Shown: positions 8,110-16,969 of the stretch, piece by piece | Layout of the letters: the number at the start of each line of letters is the position of its first letter | Numbering within the stretch: the stretch's first letter is position 1 | DNA from: Rhizobiaceae bacterium | GTDB lineage: Bacteria; Pseudomonadota; Alphaproteobacteria; Rhizobiales; Rhizobiaceae | Length of the DNA stretch: 43,436 nt | Assembly (NCBI GenBank): GCA_905339215.1 | Contig: CAJPFN010000120.1 | Coordinates: 1-43,436, forward strand | Direction of reading: 5' to 3' | Translations under genes and position numbers: made by a program | The notes under the pieces: generated by a model | What the model was told of the DNA's origin: nothing | What the model saw: the letters and a program-made list of their open reading frames with translations, nothing else | Database searches by the model: none

Positions 8110-9318
8110 ATGAACGTGAGTTCGCCCGTTTCCGAGCAGACCCCGCTGCACTTCGAGAAGAGTATTCTCGAGCAAGGTGACCAGATCTCAAAGAAGCTAC
8201 ACCTATTGAGCCTGCAGCGATTCCCGCCCCATGCAAAGAAGAACCTGCGCTCATTCTCGCTGGCGGAGGTTGCTACATATCTCGGTGTCTCGCAGAGCCA
8301 TCTCAAGAAACTGCATTTGGAAGGCAAGGGCCCCGTCCCGGAAACATCGTCGTCGGGGCGACGGTCGTACACCGCTGAACAAATGCTCGAATTGAGGCGG
8401 TATCTCGACCAGCACGGCCGTTCGGACGCCAGGATGTATGTGCCGCATCGTCGTCCTGGAGAGAAGCTGCAGGTGCTCGCCGTTGTGAATTTCAAGGGTG
8501 GCTCAGGCAAGACGACCACAGCGGCACACGTGGGGCAATACCTCGCTCTCACCGGGCATCGTGTGCTCGCGATCGACCTCGACCCGCAAGCTTCGCTTAC
8601 GTCCCTGCACGGTTTCCAGCCAGAGCTAGACCAAACCAAGTCGATTTACGACGCGATCCGGTATGACGACGACAGGGTGCCGCTATCGGAAGTCATACAG
8701 CAGACGAATTTTCCCGGCCTCGACATCGTTCCGGCTAACCTTGAGCTTCAGGAGTACGAATATGACACTCCGCTGGCAATGGCTGACAAGAGTTCAAATG
8801 CGGGCAAGGCATTTTTCACGCGCATCTCGAACGCCCTAGCCGAAGTCGACGACCGCTACGACGTCGTTGTTGTCGATTGCCCGCCCCAGCTCGGTTACCT
8901 GACAATCACGGCGCTGACTGCGGCAACTTCCGTACTGATCACAATTCACCCGCAGATGCTGGACGTGATGTCGATGGGACAGTTCCTGCTAATGCTCGGC
9001 GGCATCCTCGAGCCGATCCGCAGCGCGGGCGCGGAGGTAAACCTCTCTTGGTATCGCTATTTGGTTACGCGCTATGAGCCGACCGATCAGCCGCAGGCAC
9101 AGATGGTAGCTTTCCTGCGGACGCTCTTTGGCGAGTTCATCCTCAAAAACCAGATGCTGAAGTCCACTGCGATTTCAGACGCCGGAATAACGAAGCAGAC
9201 GCTCTATGAAGTGGAAAAGAACGCCATGACGCGGTCCACCTACGAACGCGCCATGGAGGCCTTGGACTCGGTGAACGGTGAAATTGCAGGTCTAATCCAT
9301 CAATCATGGGGACGGTGA
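8110..9318 (+). CDS. repA: RepA, ParA-family partition ATPase of the repABC replicon
   Basis: The protein has 402 residues from ATG 8110, which has GGAAG upstream; a TTG 15 codons earlier is less likely. The N-terminal helix-turn-helix region (FSLAEVATYLGVSQSHLKKL, about residues 55-75) serves DNA binding and autorepression. The deviant Walker A motif KGGSGKTTTA (about residues 128-137) and VVVDCPPQLGYLT define a ParA-type ATPase. With RepB and parS it segregates the plasmid and represses the repABC promoter. Size and order are typical. Confidence 0.97.
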   Translation: MNVSSPVSEQTPLHFEKSILEQGDQISKKLHLLSLQRFPPHAKKNLRSFSLAEVATYLGVSQSHLKKLHLEGKGPVPETSSSGRRSYTAEQMLELRRYLDQHGRSDARMYVPHRRPGEKLQVLAVVNFKGGSGKTTTAAHVGQYLALTGHRVLAIDLDPQASLTSLHGFQPELDQTKSIYDAIRYDDDRVPLSEVIQQTNFPGLDIVPANLELQEYEYDTPLAMADKSSNAGKAFFTRISNALAEVDDRYDVVVVDCPPQLGYLTITALTAATSVLITIHPQMLDVMSMGQFLLMLGGILEPIRSAGAEVNLSWYRYLVTRYEPTDQPQAQMVAFLRTLFGEFILKNQMLKSTAISDAGITKQTLYEVEKNAMTRSTYERAMEALDSVNGEIAGLIHQSWGR

Positions 9319-9320
9319 AT

Positions 9321-9336
9321 GTTGTCGGCTGACAAA
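9321..9336. promoter_or_regulatory. parS-like partition site, copy 2
   Basis: G-TTGTC-GGCT-GACAA-A starts two bases after the repA stop codon. It shares arms and flanks with the copy at 7911-7926. I see no third copy with both arms in the window. Its position in the repA-repB gap is a known location for RepB-binding sites. Confidence 0.6.
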
Positions 9337-9391
9337 AAGGCGTTTTTGCCCACGAATATCAGTGGATTAGGGCAACACGGGAGCTGATGTC

Positions 9392-10360
9392 ATGGCCCGG
9401 AAGAACTTGCTGGCTGGCTTAGCGGACGCGGAAGAGAAGGAGCAGGCAGGACCCACCGCTCCCTATGCGATCCGCGGAGCATCCAAGTCGATGATCCGCT
9501 CGGTAGGCGAGTTGGCCAAACAAGCCGACGCCTATCTCGAAGGCGAGCATGTCGTTGAGCTTGACCCACACGCAATCGACGGATCGTTTGTCTCAGACCG
9601 GATGGAAGACGACCGGGAACAGTACCAGGATCTGCTGGAGGCAATTCGGGAAAGAGGACAGGACACTCCGATTCTGGTTCGGCCGCATCCCTCCCGTGAG
9701 GGCCGGTACATGATCGTGTTCGGGCATCGTCGCGTTCGGGTTGCAAGGGAACTGGGCCGCAAAGTGCGGGCGGTCGTCAAGGCGATCGACGATAAGACCC
9801 ATGTTATCGCTCAAGGGCAGGAGAACTCTGCGCGCGCCAACCTGAGTTTTGTCGAGAAGGCGGTATTCGCCGAAAGGCTCGAAGGCATGGGATACGGCAG
9901 GGACGTGATTTCGTCCGCGTTGGCATCCAATGCGGCGGCCGTTTCCAAAATGATTTCCGTCGTCAACCGCATCCCCGCGATTATCATTTCGCAGATCGGG
10001 CCCGCTCCAGCCGTTGGGCGCGAGAGATGGGTTGAGTTATCCCTGCTAGTTTCGAAGAAGCCAGAGATTGCTAGCGAAATCCTGTCCGATCCGAAGTTCT
10101 CTCAACTCGAGAGCAACGACCGCTTCGAACGGCTGTTTGCAGCCTTCAACGCAAAAGGAAAGCCCATCCGCAAGACCACGGCGAAGCCCGCACCCAGAAC
10201 CTGGGCGCCCGCGGATCGATCAATCAGTGCGACACTCAAGCGGGGCGGTAGGACGGCTACGATCGCACTTGGTTCGGCGAACGGGCCGCGCTTCGCTGAG
10301 TGGATATCGGATAATCTGGACAGCCTCTACGAGGCGTTCAAGAAGTCGGAGAAGCAGTGA
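9392..10360 (+). CDS. repB: RepB, ParB-family centromere-binding protein
   Basis: This 322-residue ParB/RepB family protein contains the ParB N-terminal domain (about residues 55-145, with TPILVRPHPSREGRYMIVFGHRR and the QGQENSARANLS block) and a central helix-turn-helix region (SFVEKAVFAERLEGMGYGRD, then VISSALASNAAAVSKMISV). It should bind parS and recruit RepA for partition. It is 73 bases downstream of repA and in the same transcription unit. The length is normal. Confidence 0.97.
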   Translation: MARKNLLAGLADAEEKEQAGPTAPYAIRGASKSMIRSVGELAKQADAYLEGEHVVELDPHAIDGSFVSDRMEDDREQYQDLLEAIRERGQDTPILVRPHPSREGRYMIVFGHRRVRVARELGRKVRAVVKAIDDKTHVIAQGQENSARANLSFVEKAVFAERLEGMGYGRDVISSALASNAAAVSKMISVVNRIPAIIISQIGPAPAVGRERWVELSLLVSKKPEIASEILSDPKFSQLESNDRFERLFAAFNAKGKPIRKTTAKPAPRTWAPADRSISATLKRGGRTATIALGSANGPRFAEWISDNLDSLYEAFKKSEKQ

Positions 10361-10376
10361 CAGGAGACTGAACCGC

Positions 10377-10432
10377 AAAAGAAAAGGCCCCCGAACGTTG
10401 CCGCCGCGGAAGCCTTCTCAGATCGTGTAGCA
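10377..10432 (-). ncRNA. Counter-transcribed RNA of the repABC replicon (incompatibility RNA)
   Basis: On the minus strand in the repB-repC gap there is a perfect -35 (TTGACA, 10467-10462), a 17-base spacer and a weak -10 (GATTCT, 10444-10439). They are followed by a short RNA whose end forms a stem (AAGGCTTCCG at 10416-10407 with CGGGGGCCTT at 10393-10384, two G-U pairs) and then TTTCTTTT. This is the arrangement of the about 56-nt antisense RNA of repABC plasmids, which blocks repC expression and sets copy number and incompatibility. The 5' end is estimated from the promoter. Confidence 0.8.
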
Positions 10433-10524
10433 ACACTGAGAATCGCAAATCCGCGAATCACTGTCAAGAGTCATGGCGCCGCTTCGGTGAGCAGGTTTCT
10501 TTTGCCTAGCGATAGGTGAAGGAC

Positions 10525-11865
10525 ATGCAGACGCATACCGCAACGACGCCCTTTGGGCGGCGGCCGATGACACTTGGCCTGATTGCAAGCCAGGTGACGG
10601 CCAAACACATAGACCAGGACGCCAAGGTCTCGAAATGGCAGGTGTTCCGCGACATCCGCGAGGCCAAGGAAGCCCTAGGTGCAACGGACCGCGCTCTGGC
10701 GATCCTGAACGCCCTGCTGACATTCCATCGCGACGAGGAACTTACGGGCGAGGGCAATCTCGTTGTCTTCCCTTCGAACGAGCAGCTCATCCGCCGCGCC
10801 AATGGCATGTCGCCGGCGACGCTCAGGCGTCATTTAGCCAATCTGGTAACATCCGGTCTGGTCATTCGACGGGACAGCCCGAATGGCAAGCGCTTTGCCC
10901 GGAAAGGGCAGGGAGGTGCGATCGAGCAGGCCTACGGCTTCGATCTGTCGCCGATCCTTGCGCGTGCCGCGGAGTTCCGTGAACTGGCTGAAGCCGTTGC
11001 GGCCGAGCGCAAGGCGTTCCGCCTGGTCAGGGAGCGCCTGACGATCTGCCGGCGCGACGTGGTCAAGATGATCGAAGCCGGCATCAACGAGAGCGTTCCT
11101 GGCAACTGGCGGGGGTTTCAGCGCCGCTATGAGGCGATCATCGCCCGCCTGCCACGCACTGCGCCCCGGCAAGCCCTCGAGGCGATTTCCAATGAGATGG
11201 AAGACCTTTGGGCAGACGTCCACCAGACGTTGGAATTATTCGTGGAATCGCAGAATCTGAACGCCAATGAGTCTCATTCTGAGCACCACATACAAAATTC
11301 AAGCCCATACCCTCATCCTACCGGTGAAGATAAAAACGGCTCAGGAAATAAAGATGAAGCGAGCGACACCGCCGAGCATACCGACAACGTACGCAGTCTG
11401 CCAAGACGGGATCTGCCCTTGGGAATGGTGCTGAGCGCCTGCCCCGAAATCGCGCCCTACGCCGATGGCGGCCAAATTCGGACCTGGCGGGATTTGGCCG
11501 CCGCGGCGGATCGAGCGCGGCCGAGCATGGGGGTGAGCCCGAGCGCCTGGCAGGAAGCCGTCGAAGTGATGGGCCTGCAGACCGCGTCGATCGTGCTGGC
11601 GGCGATCCTGCAGCGTGCCGAGCATATCCGCAGCCGTGGCGGCTATCTGCGCGATCTGACCGAACGCGCTAAGGCGCAAAAGTTCTCGGTGTGGCCGATG
11701 ATCACCGCGCTGCTCAACGCCAGGATGGAGGCCTTGGAGAAGGCGGTCAAACCGTCCGGAGCGGCGGAACCGGTAACGGGGCAGGGCGATGCGTTGACAA
11801 CTGCGGACGGGCCGCTCGAGATCAGCAGCGCACTGCGCGACAGCATGAAGAAAAAGGGTTGGTGA
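10525..11865 (+). CDS. repC: RepC, replication initiator of the repABC replicon
   Basis: The product has 446 residues from ATG 10525 (AGGTGAAGG just upstream); a GTG at 10516 would add three codons. The start MQTHTATTPFGRRPMTL and the block SNEQLIRRANGMSPATLRRHLANLV (winged helix DNA-binding region) are typical of RepC. RepC initiates replication, acting in cis on an origin located inside its own gene. A long low-complexity linker (about residues 235-290) lies between the N-terminal and C-terminal domains and coincides with an AT-rich stretch. Confidence 0.96.
   Translation: MQTHTATTPFGRRPMTLGLIASQVTAKHIDQDAKVSKWQVFRDIREAKEALGATDRALAILNALLTFHRDEELTGEGNLVVFPSNEQLIRRANGMSPATLRRHLANLVTSGLVIRRDSPNGKRFARKGQGGAIEQAYGFDLSPILARAAEFRELAEAVAAERKAFRLVRERLTICRRDVVKMIEAGINESVPGNWRGFQRRYEAIIARLPRTAPRQALEAISNEMEDLWADVHQTLELFVESQNLNANESHSEHHIQNSSPYPHPTGEDKNGSGNKDEASDTAEHTDNVRSLPRRDLPLGMVLSACPEIAPYADGGQIRTWRDLAAAADRARPSMGVSPSAWQEAVEVMGLQTASIVLAAILQRAEHIRSRGGYLRDLTERAKAQKFSVWPMITALLNARMEALEKAVKPSGAAEPVTGQGDALTTADGPLEISSALRDSMKKKGW
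11225..11365. other. AT-rich segment in repC, candidate replication origin
   Basis: In this part of repC the GC-rich background drops clearly, with runs such as TACAAAATTCAAG and GATAAAAACGG. In repABC plasmids that have been mapped, oriV lies within repC in an AT-rich stretch that RepC binds. The exact limits are not visible by eye. Confidence 0.4.
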
Positions 11866-11876
11866 CGATGCCCACC

Positions 11877-12821
11877 TTACGGCGCCGGGATAGCTTTCGG
11901 CTCAGGCGGGAGCAGCCCGGAACGGCGTGCCCGGTCGATCAGGTTCTTCACCGAGGATGGCGACCATTTCGAGCCGCCGCGCGGCGTCCGTTCGTGCAAC
12001 CGCTCGAGCTGGCTGGCGATCTCGCGCAGCGTAAGGTCCGGATTCGAGGCATGGATGCCGGCCACCAGCGTCATCAGCCGGTCTTCCGGCAGACGGGGTG
12101 GGGATTTTCGGAGCAGGGCAGGGTCCGCGAGATGCTCGGCGACCAGCCATTTGACGGCTCGACGCAGGCGTTCCGGCGTCCAGTCGAGGCCGCGCTGCGC
12201 GAGCACCCGCGCAATGTCGTCCCAGGTATGGTCCGGCCGCATGCGCCGCACAGTCGGCAGCCACTGGCTGGCCGTGGCCTGGATGCGAGCGCCGAACGCT
12301 GCCTTCTGCGCGGCCGCGACCTTCGCCAGCGCTTCTGGCCGACGTTCCCGGATACCGGGATTGCCGGGCTGCTTTCCTTTTGACTTCGCTGCCTTGATGC
12401 CGGCCTTGGTGCGTTCGGAGATCAGCGCGCGCTCGAGCTGGGCGACGGCGCCAAGCACCTGCAGCGAAAACATACCCTGTGCCGTCGTGGTGTCGATCGG
12501 ATCGCGCAGCGAACGGAAATGCGCTCCCCTGGCCGCGAGATCCTCGATGACCTCGAGCAGGTGGCTGACGGACCGCGCCAGACGGTCGAGCCGCACAACG
12601 ACGAGCGTGTCGCCGGCGCCGATCTCGCGCAGCAGCTTCGAGAGGGCAGGGCGCGCACGAGAGGCACCCGAACCGTGTTCCTCGACGATCGTGTCGCAGC
12701 CGGCCGCGCGCAGTTCCATTTCCTGCGCTTCGGTCGCCTGCTCATCCGTGGAGACGCGCGCATAGCCGATTCGTTGGGCCTGTGGTCGACGGGAAGCGCG
12801 ATTCTGTGTGTCAGCGGCCAT
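11877..12821 (-). CDS. Serine recombinase (resolvase/invertase family)
   Basis: The product has 314 residues from ATG 12821; a TTG at 12860 would add 13. The N-terminal resolvase domain carries the catalytic serine in RIGYARVSTDEQ and the conserved LVVVRLDRLARS and FSLQVLGAVAQLERALISERT blocks. Beyond residue 150 there is a long C-terminal part with two more helix-turn-helix-like stretches (WDDIARVLAQRGLDWTPERLRRAV and LTLREIASQLERL), longer than in classical resolvases of about 190 residues. Such proteins occur on many rhizobial plasmids and probably resolve multimers or move DNA. No partner transposase of the Tn3 type is next to it. Confidence 0.85.
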   Translation of the reverse strand: MAADTQNRASRRPQAQRIGYARVSTDEQATEAQEMELRAAGCDTIVEEHGSGASRARPALSKLLREIGAGDTLVVVRLDRLARSVSHLLEVIEDLAARGAHFRSLRDPIDTTTAQGMFSLQVLGAVAQLERALISERTKAGIKAAKSKGKQPGNPGIRERRPEALAKVAAAQKAAFGARIQATASQWLPTVRRMRPDHTWDDIARVLAQRGLDWTPERLRRAVKWLVAEHLADPALLRKSPPRLPEDRLMTLVAGIHASNPDLTLREIASQLERLHERTPRGGSKWSPSSVKNLIDRARRSGLLPPEPKAIPAP

Positions 12822-13104
12822 CTGGAGCGCCTGAGAGTGCGATTTGGAGCGGATTTCCAAATTCAGAGGATACGGATAACTGATCGTTTGTAAACGTCTC
12901 TAGAGCGCCTTTTCTTCGCCTCTATGGCGCCGAAGACGGCGGAAAACAATGCTTTTCGGGCTTCTGAGGCCTCTAGTGCGCAGTCCTGTACAGTCCCGAT
13001 GCGGGGGCATTATCGATAGTGAAAGCGCCCGCCAGAGAAATCCTCTGTCGGTCCACCAAAGGAGAAGATGGCTTGACCAAGGCGAATCAGATAGCGTTAT
13101 TTCA
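12822..13104. other. Divergent intergenic region, recombinase / RHE_PE00001-family gene
   Basis: This region holds the promoters of two divergent genes. A perfect short inverted repeat CGTTTGTAAACG lies at 12885-12896, close to the recombinase start, and may be an operator or a crossover site. No res-like array of several inverted repeats is evident. Confidence 0.35.
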
Positions 13105-14214
13105 ATGGCTTACGCACTCGACAATTTACCCCTGGACATCCTCATCGGACCGATTTCCCGCGCCACGGAGGCGCTCACCCGTCTCGACGAGCGCCTGGCG
13201 CGCTCTCCCGTCCGCGACGGCTGGGTCGAACGCTCCCATTTTGCCGACGCGGCTGCCGCGCTGTGGCTCGAAGGCGAGCTCGTCCATCTGGAGGACCTCG
13301 TGCTGCACGATGCGCACATGAACATCCGCGCCCCGACACACGCGCTCACCCGGGCGCATGGCGTACTGCGGGCGCGGCGCCAGATTTTTGCCCAAGAACG
13401 CGACTGGGCGCTCGGCCGCCACGGGCTGCGCCAGCTTGTCGGGCGCGGCGGTGTGCCGGCGACGAAAGGCGGCCGGGCAGGGGAGGGGACCTTTGTCCCT
13501 GAGGGGGAGACCGGGGAACCGGCCGAGTCGGATCCGCTCGCCAACGCGTTCGCGGCGATCGACGCAGTGCTCGAGCGCGCCAGCAGGGTGCTCGACGGCG
13601 CCGCGGTAGCCCCCACCGAGAAACCGGCGCCGCCAGACCGGCAGACGCTGGTCTACGATCCCGACTGGGACGAGGACGCCCGCCTGGACGAATGGCGGGC
13701 CGTGCTTGCTGACACGCGAGACCTTCCGGTGGTCCTGCGCGCGGCAATCGGGCTCGAGGCCTGGACCGAGATCGACGTGCTGCAGCATGGCGGCTGGCTC
13801 GGGCCGCTTCTGGTGGCGGCGCTGCTGCGGCAGGAAGGGCTTGCCGCAGGCCATCTCGCCAGCCTGCACCTCGGCGCCAAATACATTCCGCGGGAGAGAA
13901 GGCGGGCGCGCCATCGCAGCGACCGGCTGCTCGCCGCGCTCGACGCCATTCACGAGGCGGCACTCGCCGGGCTAAAGGTGCACGACCGTCTCATCCTGGC
14001 GCGGGAGCGGATGGAGCGGCGCCTCAGGTCGCGCCGCGCCAGCTCCAAACTGCCCGATCTGGTGGACCTGGTGCTTGCCCGGCCGCTGGTATCCACCGGC
14101 ATCATCCAGGCCCGGCTAAAGGTATCGAAGCAGGGGGCGCTCAACCTGATCGGCGAACTCAGCCTGCGCGAGATGACGGGGAGGGGACGCTACCGGGCCT
14201 GGGGGATCCTTTGA
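13105..14214 (+). CDS. RHE_PE00001-family protein (DUF1612 with C-terminal helix-turn-helix)
   Basis: The protein has 369 residues from MAYALDNLPLDILIGPISRATEAL. I recognise the conserved rhizobial plasmid family named after RHE_PE00001, with an N-terminal all-helical region (VRDGWVERSHFADAAAALWLEGE), a central DUF1612-like region (WLGPLLVAALLRQEGLAAGHL) and a C-terminal helix-turn-helix (STGIIQARLKVSKQGALNLIGEL). The residues around 155-180 (GKGG-rich, Glu/Gly-rich) form a variable linker. The layout resembles Fic-like or DNA-binding regulators but no enzyme motif is visible. The function is unknown. The start excludes an upstream open stretch that does not match the family. Confidence 0.75.
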   Translation: MAYALDNLPLDILIGPISRATEALTRLDERLARSPVRDGWVERSHFADAAAALWLEGELVHLEDLVLHDAHMNIRAPTHALTRAHGVLRARRQIFAQERDWALGRHGLRQLVGRGGVPATKGGRAGEGTFVPEGETGEPAESDPLANAFAAIDAVLERASRVLDGAAVAPTEKPAPPDRQTLVYDPDWDEDARLDEWRAVLADTRDLPVVLRAAIGLEAWTEIDVLQHGGWLGPLLVAALLRQEGLAAGHLASLHLGAKYIPRERRRARHRSDRLLAALDAIHEAALAGLKVHDRLILARERMERRLRSRRASSKLPDLVDLVLARPLVSTGIIQARLKVSKQGALNLIGELSLREMTGRGRYRAWGIL

Positions 14215-14441
14215 TCGGCCGGTCTGCGACGGAATGGGTTTTGCCGATGCCGAGCGGCTCAAGCCTTGCATGCGATCCTCCGCAACGGGACGGACGCTCA
14301 ACTGAAGGGCCGGCACGAGATCCGCGCGACGCGCGAGGGCGATGGCTCGACGGGCTTTGAGCAGCCCGGCGTCAATGGCCCGGTCATCGACCGCAACATA
14401 TTCCGCGCCGGTCAGGCGGTCGCAGGCATCGAGCCTGCGGT
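14215..14441 (-). other. Possible truncated gene next to the ISKra4 insertion
   Basis: On the minus strand a frame entering from the IS boundary reads HRRLDACDRLTGAEYVAVDD and then RAIDAGLLKARRAIALARRADLV. The composition looks coding, and its 5' part would have been cut off by the insertion at 14442. The family is not recognised, and the end of the open frame runs into the coding strand of the neighbouring gene, so only the first 60 codons are credible. Confidence 0.3.
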
Positions 14442-15915
14442 GGGAGCGGAACAAACGTGGGGATGATCAGCCTGTCAGACGAAGCTGACCGCCCGCGAGC
14501 CGGCCATCGACCACAGCCGCGCGGACCTGCAGCACGCGGTGAGCACCTTGTGGTGATAACCGCATCTGCCGGCGGTTGTTCATTCGCGTATTCACAAGGC
14601 TATTCACGGTCGACTCGGCGCGTGATATCGAGATAGGCAGGCCGGCTCGATAACGGCGTCCGTAGTTAATCAAGGCGCTGGTGTTCAGCCCCAAGTAGGT
14701 CTCGAGCTCCCGGACGAGCCGCGCAAAACGAGCTCGTCCTTGCCGCCCGTTCAGGACCACGGCGTTGGCGGCCATCTGCATGATGCCAGGCAGGGTGCGG
14801 CGAGCCTCTTCGGCATAACCGTTTCAGATCAGGTGTCGCAGGCGATCGACGTTGAAGGCAGCATAATCCAGCGGACCCTTGTGCTCCAGGCCCGATCCGA
14901 GCAGGCCTGCCAACGCCTGCTCGACATGACGCACACGCATGGAAATGTGGAACCAATCCAGAATGTGCGTTACGGACCAACGTATTGCTGTACGCACCGC
15001 TCCACCGAGCGAGGGATCACCATCGCTGAGTACGATCACCTTGCGGTCGGGGAGCCAACCTTGAGCTCGGAGAGCGTTGCGGATTGTGTCTGGCCCGCTC
15101 ATGGAGACGTTCGGCGCGACTGCAAAGTGCCGTGCCGGTCGTTCTTCGCATCGACACGGCCGGTGGTCACTTCGAAATGGCGGGTCTGAAATCCTGGGAC
15201 GGCGCGGATGTGGGCTCCGTCAAGGGAAACAATCAGCGGTCCACCCTTGGACAGGTTCATGCGATGCGGGCTGGCATTGTCGCGCGCCTCAACTTGATCG
15301 GCGATCCCGGCGAGACGGCGGCGCACCGTCATGTGATTGGCGCCGACGCCACTTGAAGGAACAAGTCAGTGACACGGGCGGCCTCGCGAAACGACAATCT
15401 GGCACCGAGTTCAGTCTGGATGCCGACGAGTTCGGGCGTGGCACGCCCTTTCAGAAGCATCGACACACGTCTGGATCGCCCGCCAGATCCCGAAGAATCG
15501 GCCTCGGGTCGACGGCAAGGGCAAGTACGGAGCCGCGGTTGGCGGACAGGCACCATGCCGAACAGGGTTTGGATGACCCGCTGCCGGCGATCGTGAAGAG
15601 GACGCGTCAAATCACAATGACAGCATCTTCGATCCAGGGCGGCGCTCTGATCGATCTGGCCGTCGATCATCCGAAGCTGAAGCTGCTGCAGCAGATCTTT
15701 CGCCTCCGCAAGTCGAAGACCAAGGTCGTCCGGAACGGGTGCTGACAGGTCGCGGCGGATTGCACCGATTTCGCAGCGCTCGCGACTCCCATCGGGTCGC
15801 CTCGTCTCAATATAGATTGCCCACTCCGTCACTGCCATTGCGCGCTCATCCCGGATCTGTCGCCAAAGCGCTCATGATCGGATGCAATCGTTACCCCCAA
15901 GTTTGTTCCGCTCCC
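14442..15915. mobile_element. ISKra4-type insertion sequence with intact ends
   Basis: The ends are inverted repeats: 14442-14466 begins GGGAGCGGAACAAAC, and the reverse complement of 15891-15915 begins with the same 15 bases; 22 of 25 positions agree. The 1474-bp interval holds one transposase gene on the minus strand, now broken. No target duplication is obvious at the flanks. It lies between the plasmid backbone and bhcR and may mark one edge of the catabolic region. Confidence 0.75.
14467..15838 (-). pseudogene. Inactivated ISKra4-family transposase
   Basis: Read from 15838, the frames give MAVTEWAIYIETRRPDGSRE, a zinc-binding-like segment (RRCCHCDLT), the DDE-type block LIVSLDGAHIRAVPGFQTRH and the later DWFHISMRVRHVEQAL. 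The continuous protein is broken by frameshifts near 15340-15380 and near 15100-15140 and by an in-frame TGA at about 14822-14824 (HLI-stop-NGYAEEARR). Assignment to ISKra4 rests on the DGAHIR and DWFH blocks recognised from memory. The transposase cannot be functional as it stands. Confidence 0.75.
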
Positions 15916-15989
15916 ATCACAGTGTATGAAGCTCACGAGCCAATGACATGGTCTCTCTCCCGGCGACGCGAGAGGGTTGGAGGTGAGGC

Positions 15990-16799
15990 TCAGTCTGCAC
16001 CCAGACGCCTGGAGATTTCGCGCGCGGCATCGGTGACAAGAACTCCTATCTCGCGGAGCCGCACGTCCGGCATCCTGGCAGTCGGACCGGAGACGGAGAT
16101 TCCGGCCACGGCTTCGGAGTACCTGTTCAGGATGCAGGCGGCGACGCAGCGCATGCCTATGGTCCTCTCCTCGTCGTCGACTGCGTAGCCTCGCTGGCGA
16201 GTGGCCTGCAGTTCCTCGCGCAGCCTGCCGGCGGATGCAATCGTCTTGTCGGTGAAACGCGTGAAAGTCGCCCCTTTGATGAACCCTTCCAGCCCTTCCT
16301 CGTCGAAGGCGCTGAGCAAGGCCTTGCCGATGCCCGAGGCGTGCAGGGGCGATATGGCACCGGGCGGAAAATAGGCGCGGATCATCTCGTGCGACTCCAC
16401 CTGGCTGACGAACAGTACATGCCCTTCGCGCTCGATATCGAGGTTGGACGTCTCGCCCGTCTTCGACATCAGGTCGCGCATTACCGACCGGCTGCGTTCG
16501 ACGATATTGGTGCGGCGCAGGAAAGCTGAACCGCGCTTGAAAGCTTCCGGCCCCACGAACCACTGGCCTTCCGGGCTGGCCTCGGCGTAGCGGCGCTGCT
16601 CGAGCGTCGTCAGGACACGGTACATCGTGGCCGCCGACTGGCCGAGATGCACCGAAAGCTCGGTCAGCGTGACGCCCTCATGGGAAGCAAGTGCTTCCAG
16701 CACATCGAGGCCCCGATTCAAAGCCTGGATGCCCGTAGAGGAGGAGGGCGGATTAACACTCTTAGGTCGCCCACGCCGCATGGACGCTTTTGGTGCCAT
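15990..16799 (-). CDS. bhcR: BhcR, IclR-family regulator of the beta-hydroxyaspartate cycle
   Basis: The protein has 269 residues: an N-terminal IclR winged helix (ALNRGLDVLEALASHEGVTL onward, with SAATMYRVLTTLEQRRYAE) and a C-terminal effector domain (GEVSNLDIE-like GETSNLDIEREGHVLFVSQVE, then SPLHASGIGKALLSAF). It lies divergent from bhcABCD, as the IclR-type BhcR does in Paracoccus, where it binds the bhc promoter and responds to glyoxylate. The intergenic region is AT-rich with a candidate operator. The assignment of BhcR rests on this conserved arrangement. Confidence 0.88.
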   Translation of the reverse strand: MAPKASMRRGRPKSVNPPSSSTGIQALNRGLDVLEALASHEGVTLTELSVHLGQSAATMYRVLTTLEQRRYAEASPEGQWFVGPEAFKRGSAFLRRTNIVERSRSVMRDLMSKTGETSNLDIEREGHVLFVSQVESHEMIRAYFPPGAISPLHASGIGKALLSAFDEEGLEGFIKGATFTRFTDKTIASAGRLREELQATRQRGYAVDDEERTIGMRCVAACILNRYSEAVAGISVSGPTARMPDVRLREIGVLVTDAAREISRRLGAD

Positions 16800-16863
16800 A
16801 GCTCATCCCCCATTTTACGATTCTCACAAAGAACATCAATTAAAAAATTGTAACATATTGATT

Positions 16864-16911
16864 TTTCAAAACCTATAGTCTTGAAAAGGAATTATGAAAA
16901 AAACTATCAAA
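16864..16911 (+). promoter_or_regulatory. Candidate BhcR operator and bhcA promoter
   Basis: TTTTCAA (16864-16870) and TTGAAAA (16882-16888) form a perfect 7-bp inverted repeat with an 11-base spacer in the 170-bp bhcR-bhcA gap. The right arm contains a -35-like TTGAAA (16882-16887); TATCAA at 16906-16911 is an acceptable -10 with an 18-base spacer. IclR proteins bind such AT-rich palindromes. The overlap of operator arm and -35 fits direct control of bhcABCD. Confidence 0.5.
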
Positions 16912-16969
16912 AAAATTTACCCGGCCGAGAACCTGTGGTAATCGTCTCCTCGAGCAGGGATTAGTCGTC

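Noticed and set aside
14116-14214. Continuation of the minus-strand frame from the IS border into the RHE_PE00001-family gene
   Set aside because: This part overlaps the 3' end of a well-supported plus-strand gene and loses coding character.
15916-15989. Hairpin CTCTC...GAGAG as terminator of bhcR
   Set aside because: The stem is short, the loop is GC-rich and no T-run follows in the direction of bhcR transcription.
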